Source: Paraburkholderia sp. BL23I1N1 (GTDB lineage: Bacteria; Pseudomonadota; Gammaproteobacteria; Burkholderiales; Burkholderiaceae). Taken from it: a DNA stretch of 64,000 nt. The notes beneath the pieces were generated by a model. It saw only the letters and a list, made by a program, of their open reading frames with translations. It was not told the origin of the DNA and did no database searches. The first letter of the stretch is position 1. Each line of letters begins with the position of its first letter. Positions 36,728 to 44,930 of this stretch are shown here, piece by piece. A program made the translations under genes and the position numbers. The DNA lies in assembly GCF_003610295.1 (NCBI RefSeq), contig NZ_RAPV01000001.1, forward strand, positions 5,642,001-5,706,000. The letters run 5' to 3'.

Positions 36728-37501
36728 ATGTCCGCGAAACTTTCAAACAAATCGGCCCTGGTGACGGGAAGCTCACGTGGTATCGGTCGTGCTGTAGCGC
36801 TGGCTTTGGCAAGAGAAGGCGCTGCGTTCATCGGCGTGCACTACGGCGGCAACGCGGATGCGGCACACGCCACCGTCCGTGAGATCGAGGCTCTCGGATC
36901 GAAAGCCGTCGCGATCAAAGCGGACCTGAGTCGCGGGAAAGAAGCCACGGACAGTCTCTGGGAGCAGTTCAAGGCAGCCGCGATCGCCGCCACGGGCGCC
37001 CCCCGGCTTGACATTCTCGTCAACAATGCCGGCGTGGCACCAGCGATTCCCCTGTCTCAGACCGGTGAGTCCGTCTTCGACGAGATCATGACGATCAACT
37101 TCAAGGCACCGTTCTTCCTGATCCAGGCTGTAGCAGATCACATCCGCGACAATGGACGAATCATCAACGTTTCGACGGGTTTTACGCGTGTCGCGGCTCC
37201 GACGCATCCCGCCTACGCCGCGTCGAAAGGTGCCCTTGAAACCCTGACGCTGGCGCTTGCCCCTGAGTTCGGTCCACGCGGCATCACGGTGAATGCGGTC
37301 ATGCCAGGTGTGACGGAGACCGACATGAATGCGGCGTGGATCACAGTGCCGGAGGCGCGCGCCGGCGCAGAGGCCATGTCGGTCTTTTCGCGAGTGGGTC
37401 AACCTGCCGATGTGGCTGACGTCATCGCCTTCCTCGCATCGAATGAGGCCCGCTGGACTACGGGGCAGGTGATCGACGCGACGGGCGGTGCCCGGCTTTA
37501 A
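36728..37501 (+). CDS. Short-chain dehydrogenase/reductase
   Basis: The 257-residue protein starts after AAAAGGAG. It shows the Rossmann motif TGSSRGIGRAVALA (residues 14-27), NNAG in LVNNAGVAP, the Ser (INVSTGFTR) and the YxxxK active site in YAASKGALE. The ending TGQVIDATGGARL is standard for classical SDRs. The substrate is unknown. It is divergently paired with the TetR gene; such pairs often deal with electrophilic or quinone stress. Confidence 0.9.
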   Translation: MSAKLSNKSALVTGSSRGIGRAVALALAREGAAFIGVHYGGNADAAHATVREIEALGSKAVAIKADLSRGKEATDSLWEQFKAAAIAATGAPRLDILVNNAGVAPAIPLSQTGESVFDEIMTINFKAPFFLIQAVADHIRDNGRIINVSTGFTRVAAPTHPAYAASKGALETLTLALAPEFGPRGITVNAVMPGVTETDMNAAWITVPEARAGAEAMSVFSRVGQPADVADVIAFLASNEARWTTGQVIDATGGARL

Positions 37502-37597
37502 GAAGCTGTTGCGAAATTGACTCATAGGGGCTGTAACGCCGTTCAGTTAAGGTCTTTCCGAAGATATCGAACGGCATAACGAGCAGGACGGGACTTG

Positions 37598-37627
37598 ACG
37601 GCCCGATCGCATTTGCGGTCGGGCCGT
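37598..37627 (+). terminator. Rho-independent terminator
   Basis: A GC-rich stem (ACGGCCCGA / TCGGGCCGT, extended by CGC/GCG around a short ATTT loop) is followed by TTTT. It lies about 100 bp after the SDR stop. The stretch just before it on the minus strand reads RPARYAVRYLRKDLN, possibly the end of an old transposase. Confidence 0.65.
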
Positions 37628-37691
37628 TTTACGTTGATGAGCCGCTTGAGGTGCTCACGCAGCCGTTTGAGAACGGCGGGGAGCTTGGCCA

Positions 37692-37876
37692 ATGCCCGCA
37701 CGAGTCAGGCGAGTGCCGCGCGTAGTACGCACAAAGAGCTGAACGCCGAGGTCTTCTTCCAACTCCTTGATCGCCCGCGATAGCGGAGACTGCTCAATGT
37801 GCAGTCACTCCGCGGCTCGCGCGAAATGCAATTCTTCGGCGACCGCAATGAAACAGCGTAGGTGGCGTATGTCCAT
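37692..37876 (-). pseudogene. LysR-family regulator, N-terminal remnant
   Basis: From an ATG at 37876 the minus strand reads MDIRHLRCFIAVAEELHFAR, AAE, a TGA, then LHIEQSPLSRAIKELEEDLG and VQLFVRTTRGTRLTRAG, after which homology ends. This is a textbook LysR HTH domain with one nonsense codon and the whole effector domain missing. Confidence 0.85.
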
Positions 37877-38047
37877 CCTGATTTCCAGTCACACTGTCGC
37901 GCCGTCGATCAGAGAAAGTCGTTTGTCAGGCACTCGTTCGGAGGAAATGCCCTCCGCCTCGGTCAATCAAATTGCGATCACAGCCTTGGAGATGACTTGC
38001 TCCCAGTGGTGTTGTGGACCTGCCGGTGAGGACGTGGCGTCGGTGAT

Positions 38048-38668
38048 TCAGCCAAGATCGATGTTCAAGGCGAGGTCCCAGGTGCCGGCGCCGTTTCGGG
38101 CCAGGCCGATCATCATCAGGCCAAGCGCCTCCAGCGTCTGGGCCATCTGCAGACCGCCGACATCGAACGGACGCAGCCCGAGACTTTCGAGGAAAGTTGA
38201 GACGCGCGCCTTGGCCTCCGGATCGTCGGCTGCGATGAACGCGTCGAGGCGTCCACCCTTGGCAAGTACGTGACCGAAGATGGTGTTGAACGCCTTCACG
38301 ACATGCGCGCCGGCGGGGACGCCCTTGGCGGTCTCCTGCGCACCAGAACTGCCGTGGGGGGTGACGAGGCCCGAGAGGTCGGGGGCGACCGGGTTGGTGA
38401 TGTCGATGATTACCTTGCCGTCGAGCGCGTTCCCGTAATCGGCCACCGCCGCCGCCGCACTAGAGTACGGCACAGCGAGGATGACGATGTTGCCCGCCGG
38501 CACGGCGCCATACGTCCCTGTGGTCGCTCCGGCTGCGAGGTGGTCGGCCAGCGCCCGCGCCTTGGCGGGGTCGCGGCTGACCACCTCGACGGTGTGTCCA
38601 GCCTTGGCGACACGGCCGCCGATCGCCGCGGCCATGCTTCCTGATCCGATGATGCTGATGGTGCTCAT
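38048..38668 (-). CDS. NADP-dependent F420-reductase-fold oxidoreductase (copy 1)
   Basis: The 206-residue protein opens with ISIIGSGSMAAAIGGRVAKA, a dinucleotide-binding motif, followed by VVSRDPAKARALA and the ITNPV segment typical of the NADPH:F420 oxidoreductase/ProC-like fold. The organism type is not known to make F420, so it more likely acts on another small molecule with NADP. It shares the MSTISIIGSG opening and most motifs with the protein at 39866-40501; an NmrA-like gene lies between them. Its exact reaction is unknown. Confidence 0.8.
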   Translation of the reverse strand: MSTISIIGSGSMAAAIGGRVAKAGHTVEVVSRDPAKARALADHLAAGATTGTYGAVPAGNIVILAVPYSSAAAAVADYGNALDGKVIIDITNPVAPDLSGLVTPHGSSGAQETAKGVPAGAHVVKAFNTIFGHVLAKGGRLDAFIAADDPEAKARVSTFLESLGLRPFDVGGLQMAQTLEALGLMMIGLARNGAGTWDLALNIDLG

Positions 38669-38870
38669 GTGCAGTTTCCTCGTGAGTTGGGGTATTGCTG
38701 GTAGTCCTTAAACGGGGCGTCCCCCGGTTGATATTCCGTGTGTGCCAAGCCGCGTGCGGCTTCCCTCAGGGCATGCCCAGTTCGAAAGAGTCTTGGGGCG
38801 AACGGACCACGGCATCGCGACATTGCTGTCCGCCGGACTCGTTGCGACCCGGCTCTCTGCCGTCAGTTCA

Positions 38871-39812
38871 TCAGCCGGCAGGGAAGTAATGGCCGTTGTC
38901 CAAATCGGCGAGCAGGCTGGGCTGAGCGGGTTCCCAGCCGAGGGTCTGGCGGGTGATGAGGTTGGACGCCGGGAGGTCCAGCGTGACCAAATTCGCGAGG
39001 AACCCAAAGTATCCCGGCAGCATCAGGACGTCCGCAGGAATGCTCACGGCGGGCAGGCCCAGACGGCTGCCAATGGCCTCGGCGATCTCGCGGAACGAGA
39101 TACCCTCGTCGCCGACCGCATGCCAATATTTGCCAGCCGGCCCCTTCTCCAGCGCCAGGCGGAACAAGGAGGCGAGGTCGCGGACGTGCACGGCCGACCA
39201 CAGGTTCGCGCTGTCTCCGGGGTAGCCGATGACGCCCTTCTCCTTCGCGAGCCCGATCAACAACGGGAGGAAGCCGGCATTGTCGGTCGTGCTGTGCATG
39301 ATGGGAGGAATCCGAACGATCGAAGACCGCACGCCCCGCTCGGCGAGGCCGATTACGGTGGTTTCCACGACGTTACGAACCCGCAGGGTGCCCTTGTACT
39401 CATCGCCGCCGGGAAGGGTCGGGTCCTCCTCGGTGGCTGGCCGGCCCAGGTTTTCCCACCCGGGCGAGCCGATGCTCCCCGACACGACCAGCGGCTTTCC
39501 GGTTCCCGCCAAGGCCTCACCGTACGCGAGCATGATCGGGACCTCCGCGGCGGCGACGGCGGCGATCCCGCCGGTGGGCAGCAGGTCTTGCCTATGCGCG
39601 ACGTGGATGACGCCGTCGGAGTCCGCGGCGGCCATCTTGAGCCCGTCGAGATCCTCGAGGCTGCCGCGACGGACCTTCGCGCCGAGCGCGGAGACCGCAG
39701 CCGCGGCCGCGTCCGACCGGGCCAGGGCGCTGACCTCGTGGCCGGCGGCGATGAGCTCGGAGATGATGTACGGACCGGAATGGCCGGTCCCGCCAGTGAC
39801 GAAAACGTGCAC
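38871..39812 (-). CDS. NmrA-like NAD(P)-dependent epimerase/reductase
   Basis: GTG at 39812 is chosen because a GGGAG lies eight bases upstream and the Rossmann motif VFVTGGTGHSGPYIISELIA then sits at the N-terminus, as in its family. The 313-residue protein has ALARSDAAAAAVSALGAKVR and GVIHVAHRQDL, an extended-SDR/NmrA layout. It lies between two F420-reductase-fold genes on the same strand, suggesting an operon of 39866-40501, this gene and 38048-38668. No substrate can be named. Confidence 0.8.
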   Translation of the reverse strand: MHVFVTGGTGHSGPYIISELIAAGHEVSALARSDAAAAAVSALGAKVRRGSLEDLDGLKMAAADSDGVIHVAHRQDLLPTGGIAAVAAAEVPIMLAYGEALAGTGKPLVVSGSIGSPGWENLGRPATEEDPTLPGGDEYKGTLRVRNVVETTVIGLAERGVRSSIVRIPPIMHSTTDNAGFLPLLIGLAKEKGVIGYPGDSANLWSAVHVRDLASLFRLALEKGPAGKYWHAVGDEGISFREIAEAIGSRLGLPAVSIPADVLMLPGYFGFLANLVTLDLPASNLITRQTLGWEPAQPSLLADLDNGHYFPAG

Positions 39813-39865
39813 GTTGCTGCTCCCTGTAAGTTGATGTGGTGCGAGAAGTGGTGGTAGCGGTGCGT

Positions 39866-40501
39866 TCAGCCGAGCAGGCGGATGCCGAGCGAGAAGTTGG
39901 TGTGTTTGACGGAGTGGGTCATGAGGCCCAGCCACAGCATGCAGGCGTGCTCCAGCGTCCGCGCCATGACCAGCTGCCCGGCATCCATCGGGCGCAGTCC
40001 GAGGCTGTCGATGAACGCCGATACGCGTGCCTTCGCCTGTGCACCGTCCCCGGCAAGAAACACGTCCAATGGGTGGCCCTCGACTGGACCGGCAGCCAGG
40101 ACGTGGGAGGACTGGGTGTTGAACGCCTTGACGATATCTGCATCGGCAGGGGCGACCTTCGCGATCTCCTGCGCGCCGAAAGTGTCCTCAGGGGTTAAGA
40201 AGCCCGTGAAGTCGGATCTGATGGGGTTGGTGATGTCGACGAGTAGCTTGCCTGCCAGCTCTTCGCCGTACTGCTTGACCGCGTCGAGAACGGCTGAGTA
40301 GGGAACCGCCAGGATGACGATGTCCCCGGCCGGGGCGGCGCCGAACGTCCCTGTCGTCGCGCCAGCTCCGAGCTGCTCGGCCAGCGCCCGTGCCTTCGCG
40401 GCGTCGCGACTCATCACCTCGACCGTGTGTCCGGCCTCGACGGCAAGGCCGCCGATCGCAGCAGCCATGCCGCCTGATCCGATGATGCTGATAGTGCTCA
40501 T
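39866..40501 (-). CDS. NADP-dependent F420-reductase-fold oxidoreductase (copy 2)
   Basis: From ATG 40501 the protein is 211 residues with ISIIGSGGMAAAIGGLAVEA, VMSRDAAKARALAEQL and VDITNPIRSDFTGFL. It is the paralogue of 38048-38668 and is the first gene after the divergent regulator at 40621. Two direct-repeat operators lie upstream at 40566-40605. The tail (LGIRLLG) differs from copy 1. The function is unknown beyond NADP-linked redox. Confidence 0.8.
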   Translation of the reverse strand: MSTISIIGSGGMAAAIGGLAVEAGHTVEVMSRDAAKARALAEQLGAGATTGTFGAAPAGDIVILAVPYSAVLDAVKQYGEELAGKLLVDITNPIRSDFTGFLTPEDTFGAQEIAKVAPADADIVKAFNTQSSHVLAAGPVEGHPLDVFLAGDGAQAKARVSAFIDSLGLRPMDAGQLVMARTLEHACMLWLGLMTHSVKHTNFSLGIRLLG

Positions 40502-40565
40502 GCGCAGTCTCTTCGTGAGTTGGGTGGTGCTCGTACTCTCCAAATCGTACGGCTTGCTGTACCAT

Positions 40566-40605
40566 ATGGATCGGTGATCCAAATATATGGACCAGCGATC
40601 CATTT
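40566..40605. promoter_or_regulatory. Two tandem palindromic operators
   Basis: Two related sites with 21-bp periodicity, ATGGATCGGTGATCCAAAT and ATGGACCAGCGATCCATTT, lie between the divergent reductase and TetR genes. The first has a perfect GGATC/GATCC palindrome, the second ATGGA/TCCAT ends. The 21-bp spacing puts both on one DNA face, suiting cooperative binding of two repressor dimers. Confidence 0.6.
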
Positions 40606-40620
40606 GTCAAGAGGCAACCC

Positions 40621-41200
40621 ATGCGAGCCGACGCAAAAAAAAATTACAGCCACATCCTCGCGGTCGCGCGTGAGGTCGTCACCGAGCATGGTGCCGATGC
40701 GTCGATGCGCGATATCGCCCGTCGGGCTGATGTCGGGTTGGCCACGCTGCTTCGTCACTTTCCGACGCGAGAAGCCTTGTTCGAAGCGTTGCTGTGTACG
40801 AATCTGGACGCACTGACGCAGGAGGCAGACGAACTCGAAAGGTCACAGCCACCTGACGAAGCGCTCGTATCTTGGTTTCGCGAATGGGTGGCATTCGCCC
40901 AGAGCTATAGGGGTGTTGTCGCCTTGATGGCGGCCGCCCACACAAACCCGGACTCCGCTCTTTATGCTTCATGCGCAGCGGTGCACTCAGCGAGCGCGCG
41001 GCTACTGCTCCGTGTTCAGGCCGAAGGTATGGCGCGCACCGATATCAATGGGGGACGACCTGTTCGGCCTGATGGCGGCGCTCGGCTGGCTCGTCGACCT
41101 GCCCTCATTCGCGCCACGGGCCGATCATCTGGTTCACGTTATTACGGGCGCCATCCTGACAAATCGGCCTAGCAACGATGTCAAGAAGACAACGTGTTGA
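40621..41200 (+). pseudogene. TetR-family regulator, frameshifted
   Basis: The frame from ATG 40621 has an HTH (ASMRDIARRADVGLATLLRH) and a SbtR-like C-terminal domain with LVSWFREWVAFAQSYRGVVA. At 41049-41053 a GGGGG run breaks it; with four G it would read DINGDDLFGLMAALGWLVDL and continue to VITGAILTNRPS with stop at 41198-41200. As given, the product ends in an unrelated Arg-rich tail. The DNA-binding domain is intact. Confidence 0.85.
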
Positions 41201-41443
41201 ATCAGATCGGCTTCAGATGGCTATTGCCGATGCAGAAACCGACCTGGATGATCAGCAGAACCGACGCCGGATGATCATCCGGCCGGCGGTGATCAGTTCA
41301 CCGGCATAGTTCGCTATGGGGCGGAAGCAGACCTCGACCGCCCGCGTCGCCCTCGCTTCAATCAAACCGTGGCTGCCCTTTGTCCACGACGCCCAGTTTT
41401 GCCAAATAGGCAGGATCACATCGAAATTTGCGATCAGGATTCA
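41201..41443. other. Gap, nothing recognised
   Basis: No protein-like frame, hairpin terminator or repeat was found between the TetR pseudogene and the third reductase gene. Confidence 0.4.
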
Positions 41444-42043
41444 TTAGTCGAACTTGACCAAGTCCTTAAAGATCAGTTGACCCCAGCTATTTCCGCGCGC
41501 CTGCACAAGCAGTCCGCCTTCCGAAAGCCCGCCAAGTTTGATCGGCGAGAAACCGAGATTTTCCGCAAGCGCACCAATCTCCGCTGCGGCGCCGTCATCG
41601 TCGCTCGCCAGGAACACGACTCTCCTGCCACCATGTACGGCCGGGTCCTGGGCAAGGACCGCGGCGGCCAAATGATTGAAGCCCTTAACCAGTCTACCGC
41701 CAGTGAAGGCCAGCGCGATGACCTTGGAGGAAGGCTGTCCTCCCAGTTCCTCAGGGGGCACGCCATAGGCATTGGTCACATCGATGATGGTCTTCCCCTG
41801 CCAGGTGGGGAGCGACTTCGCGACATCCGGGTGCGACTCGAAACGGACAGCCAAAAAGATGATGTCCGCCTTGACGGCGTCCGCCAGTTTTTTGGGAATG
41901 ATCTCGAGTCCGATCGCGGCCGCATCGGATGCAAAGCTTTCCGGGTCGCGCGTGGTTGCAACGGATACTTCGATGCCGTTGCGGGCAAATGCCTTGGCCA
42001 GAGCGTGGCCGATCTTGCCGAAGCCGATAATTGCGTAGCTCAT
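41444..42043 (-). CDS. NADP-dependent F420-reductase-fold oxidoreductase (copy 3)
   Basis: This 199-residue protein begins MSYAIIGFGKIGHALAKAFA with the dinucleotide-binding motif, then ATTRDPESFAS, IIDVTNAYGVPPEEL and KGFNHLAAAVLA. It belongs to the same family as copies 1 and 2 but is more distant. It lies 72 bp downstream of an SDR gene on the same strand, so they may be one operon under the HxlR regulator. The redox substrate is unknown. Confidence 0.8.
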   Translation of the reverse strand: MSYAIIGFGKIGHALAKAFARNGIEVSVATTRDPESFASDAAAIGLEIIPKKLADAVKADIIFLAVRFESHPDVAKSLPTWQGKTIIDVTNAYGVPPEELGGQPSSKVIALAFTGGRLVKGFNHLAAAVLAQDPAVHGGRRVVFLASDDDGAAAEIGALAENLGFSPIKLGGLSEGGLLVQARGNSWGQLIFKDLVKFD

Positions 42044-42115
42044 ATATTCTCCTTCGGTTTCCCACGCCCTACGGGCTCCAAATATTGAATGGAGTGACCG
42101 GCCGGGCGTAGCGCG

Positions 42116-42850
42116 TCAGATTTGCGCAAGGCCGCCGTCAACGGCGACTTCGCTGGCGGTCATGAAACTGCTGTCCGGCGACGCGAGAAAGGCAGCCGCC
42201 GCCCCGAGCTCCGCCGGATCAGCCATGCGCTGGAGCGGATTCATCGAGGCGAAGGCCTTCATGCCCTCCTCGCCCAGCGCTTCCTTCGCGAGTTCGGTCG
42301 CCGTCGGCCCGGGCGACAGCACGTTTACCCGGATGCCGGTGCCCTTCAGGTCCTCCGCCCAGGTCCGCGCGAGGTTGCGCACTGCCGCCTTGCTCGCGCT
42401 GTAGGCGCTGAACGCCGGGGCGCCCGTGGTGCCGGCGCTCGATCCGGTCAGGATGATCGAACCGCCCTGGCCCATCAGCGGCAGCGCCTTCTGGACCGTG
42501 AAGATCGAACCTTTCACATTGGTGTCGAAGATTTCGTCAATGTGCTCGGCGGTAATCTTGCCGAGCGGAAGCTGGCTGCCCGCCCCGGCATTGGCGAAGA
42601 CGATGTCGAGGGTTCCGCGCTCGGCCTTCACCGCCGAGTAGAGTCGGTCGAGGTCGGCAAGATCGGAGACCGAGCCCTTCACCGCGCGGGCATTGGGCCC
42701 GAGGTCGGCCACAGCGGCGTCGAGCGCTTCCTGCCGGCGGCCGAAGATGAAGACGAAGGCGCCCTCGTCGATGAAGCGCTTTGCCGCGGCGAAGCCGATG
42801 CCGGTAGCACCACCGGTGATCACGGCGGTCTTTCCATTCAGTCTGGTCAT
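42116..42850 (-). CDS. Short-chain dehydrogenase/reductase
   Basis: The ATG at 42850 lies eight bases after AGGA. The 244-residue protein has TGGATGIGFAAAKRFIDEGA, IVFANAGAGS and the active-site YSASKAAVRNLARTWA; it ends TASEVAVDGGLAQI. It is divergent from the HxlR gene with a palindrome at 42907-42930. SDR genes beside HxlR/YodB-type regulators often answer quinone or aldehyde stress, but no substrate is visible here. Confidence 0.9.
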   Translation of the reverse strand: MTRLNGKTAVITGGATGIGFAAAKRFIDEGAFVFIFGRRQEALDAAVADLGPNARAVKGSVSDLADLDRLYSAVKAERGTLDIVFANAGAGSQLPLGKITAEHIDEIFDTNVKGSIFTVQKALPLMGQGGSIILTGSSAGTTGAPAFSAYSASKAAVRNLARTWAEDLKGTGIRVNVLSPGPTATELAKEALGEEGMKAFASMNPLQRMADPAELGAAAAFLASPDSSFMTASEVAVDGGLAQI

Positions 42851-42906
42851 GTCGTGCATCCTTGGTTGGGGTTGCACAAGTATCCAGTCTCGATTACCTT
42901 AGGACA

Positions 42907-42930
42907 AGTATGCACTTTTTGGTGAGTACT
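42907..42930. promoter_or_regulatory. Inverted repeat, probable HxlR operator
   Basis: AGTATGCAC and GTGAGTACT flank a 6-base spacer; outer AGTA/TACT and inner CAC/GTG match perfectly. The site ends 5 bp before the HxlR ATG, between it and the divergent SDR gene. Binding by HxlR is inferred. Confidence 0.55.
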
Positions 42931-42935
42931 AGAAT

Positions 42936-43301
42936 ATGACGACGCCCTCTCAAATCTGCGATACCGGCTGCGGGCTCAACGCTACGCTCCGCATCATCTC
43001 GGGCAAGTGGAAACCGCTGGTCCTGTTTTTCCTGCGCGACGGCCCGAAGCGCTACGGCGAGCTCAAGCGCTTGACCCAGGGCGTCAGCGACAAGGTGCTG
43101 ATCCAGCAATTGAAGGATCTGGAGGCCGATCGCGTGCTGGCGCGGACCGACTACAAGGAGGTGCCGCCGCGTGTGGACTACGCGCTGACCCCGCTCGGTC
43201 GCAGCCTGGCCGACGCGATCGTCCCGCTGTGTACCTGGGGAACCGAGAACTCGGCGGAAATAGCAAGCATCTTCGCCAAGCGCGACGCTTTGCCCTACTG
43301 A
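42936..43301 (+). CDS. HxlR-family transcriptional regulator
   Basis: The 121-residue protein has the family layout: N-terminal Cys residues (CDTGCGLNATL), IISGKWKPLVLFFLRDGPKR, YGELKRLTQGVSDKVLIQQL and DYALTPLGRSLADAI. HxlR winged-helix dimers often sense quinones or electrophiles through an N-terminal Cys; here Cys8 or Cys12 could serve. It is divergent from the SDR gene. Confidence 0.9.
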   Translation: MTTPSQICDTGCGLNATLRIISGKWKPLVLFFLRDGPKRYGELKRLTQGVSDKVLIQQLKDLEADRVLARTDYKEVPPRVDYALTPLGRSLADAIVPLCTWGTENSAEIASIFAKRDALPY

Positions 43302-43524
43302 GACGGACGCCCCCGCAGTCGTGGGAGCGCGGCAGGTCGAATACGTCCGATCAAACTGTCAGGATGCCCGGTTTGGGAGCTCTGGCCCATGTTTTGTGGC
43401 AGCGATCTCGTCAGGCCTCCTGTTTTCGTGTGAAAACGAGCAGACCCGCTTCCTCGCCCAGCAGCTCCCGAAGTGGGCGGCCGGCTCGATCCCGGCCGAC
43501 AGGCAGAGCAAGACGCGCAGCCGT

Positions 43525-43725
43525 AGCCGGTAACTACGTCCTTCGTGACCATGATGTTGAAGCGGTAGCCCGGACGGATTTCAAGCGTCGGCTGAATGTC
43601 GAGCCCGCGTTGCGCGAGCTGCATCCCGAGCTGGCCGAGCTGCAGGCCGAGCGAGCTGGCGACGATCTGTTGCGAGCTGTAGTTTTCGCCGTTCGTCGCT
43701 TGCGGCTGCGATAGCTGGCACCTGC
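43525..43725 (-). pseudogene. TrbI/VirB10-type conjugation protein, C-terminal fragment
   Basis: One minus-strand frame reads NGENYSSQQIVASSLGLQLG, then QLGMQLAQRGLDIQPTLEIR and PGYRFNIMVTKD. This is the distinctive end of TrbI, the outer-membrane-spanning subunit of P-type type IV secretion systems. No other tra/trb gene is in view, so it is a stray relic of a plasmid or integrative element. Confidence 0.7.
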
Positions 43726-43938
43726 AAGAACGGCACGTTGTTGAACTTCGAATTCACCGCCCCTTCTTGACGAGACGGATTCAAACGAACATCCGGGACG
43801 CCCGCGATGTGAGTATAGTCTGGCCGAGGCGTCGTTTCGTGCCCGCGCGCGTGCGCCGGGTCACCGATTTTTTTGCGGCTGCGCTGCCCCAGCGCTTGTA
43901 GAGCCGCGACGTCCGGAAGGCACTTCGAACGCGGTACG

Positions 43939-44829
43939 TCACGCAATGTTCGCCCGTCGCGTGTGTCGAGTACCTGCGTCGTTCGACATCGATTCGCGTA
44001 CGTGGCGCGCGAATTCCTGCGCCGCCGGTTGAGCCGTCGCGGGCAATCGCAGGCAGATTGCGAACGGGGGCAGCGTGGGCAGGCCGGTTGCTTGAGGCAT
44101 GAGCGTTTCCAGATCGGCCGGCACCGTGGAGACGAGCCAGGTCGTGACCGCGAGGCCCGCGCGTACCGTCGCAGCGGTTGCCTCGATATTGCCGCTCTCG
44201 AACACCGTGCGCCACGCGATGCCCTCGTTCGCGAGCGCGCCGAGCACCACCGGTCGGAACGCACAACGCTCGTCCACCATCGACAGCGGCAATGGCCGCT
44301 TCCGCCACGCGTCGCTGCCGCGCCCGTTGACCCACACCAGCGGCTCGATGCGGACCACGTCGCCTTCGGCTTCGCTCGCGACGGATTCGACCAACGACAC
44401 GTCCACACGACCGCTATCGACCGCTTTGCGCAGTTCCGGTGACGCCGCGCATACCAGCGAAATGTCGACGTGTGGATGCGCCTCGGCGAATGCCTTCAGC
44501 GCCGGCGCGAGCCGCATCACGAGATCGTATGGCACACCCACACGCAGGGCGCCGCGCAGCGGCCGGTCGATCATGTCGGCCCAGATTTCGTCGTTCAGCC
44601 GCAGCAGCTTGCGCGCATTCACAAGAAACTGCTCGCCCTGGCGCGAAAGCTCCAGCTTGCGCGTCTTGCGCACGAATAGAAGGCAATCCAGTACGTCTTC
44701 GAGACGCTTCACCTGCTGGCTCACGGCGCCTTGCGTCATGTGCAGCAGATTCGCAGCGACCGTCATGCTGCCGTTATCGGCGACGGCAACGAAGGTACGG
44801 ATCAGATCGAGGTCGAGGTTTCGGCTCAT
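43939..44829 (-). CDS. LysR-family transcriptional regulator
   Basis: The 296-residue protein has the HTH at residues 18-45 (NGSMTVAANLLHMTQGAVSQ) and a standard effector domain beginning LRGALRVGVPYDLVMRLAPA. It is divergent from the LysE exporter and cupin genes, with a 101-bp gap, and probably activates them. An intact LysR is absent from the decayed LysE-cupin module at 3.7-4.3 kb. Confidence 0.9.
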   Translation of the reverse strand: MSRNLDLDLIRTFVAVADNGSMTVAANLLHMTQGAVSQQVKRLEDVLDCLLFVRKTRKLELSRQGEQFLVNARKLLRLNDEIWADMIDRPLRGALRVGVPYDLVMRLAPALKAFAEAHPHVDISLVCAASPELRKAVDSGRVDVSLVESVASEAEGDVVRIEPLVWVNGRGSDAWRKRPLPLSMVDERCAFRPVVLGALANEGIAWRTVFESGNIEATAATVRAGLAVTTWLVSTVPADLETLMPQATGLPTLPPFAICLRLPATAQPAAQEFARHVRESMSNDAGTRHTRRANIA

Positions 44830-44930
44830 CTATGCATTATTCCGCATAATGGATCGCATCAATATTATTACCTTTCACGATGTGTTGGCGATCCGTACAG
44901 TGCAGATCTCACTCACCCGGATGTGCGCCG

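Noticed and set aside
37502..37600. End of an old transposase (RPARYAVRYLRKDLN on the minus strand)
   Set aside because: The similarity is too short to assign a family; only mentioned in the terminator entry.
38048..42043. True coenzyme F420 reductases
   Set aside because: Only the fold is recognisable; no F420 biosynthesis gene is in view and the lineage is not known to make F420.
43422..43437. GTTTTC/GAAAAC palindrome as a transposon end
   Set aside because: It is short, isolated and lacks a matching copy; it could be chance or a weak terminator.
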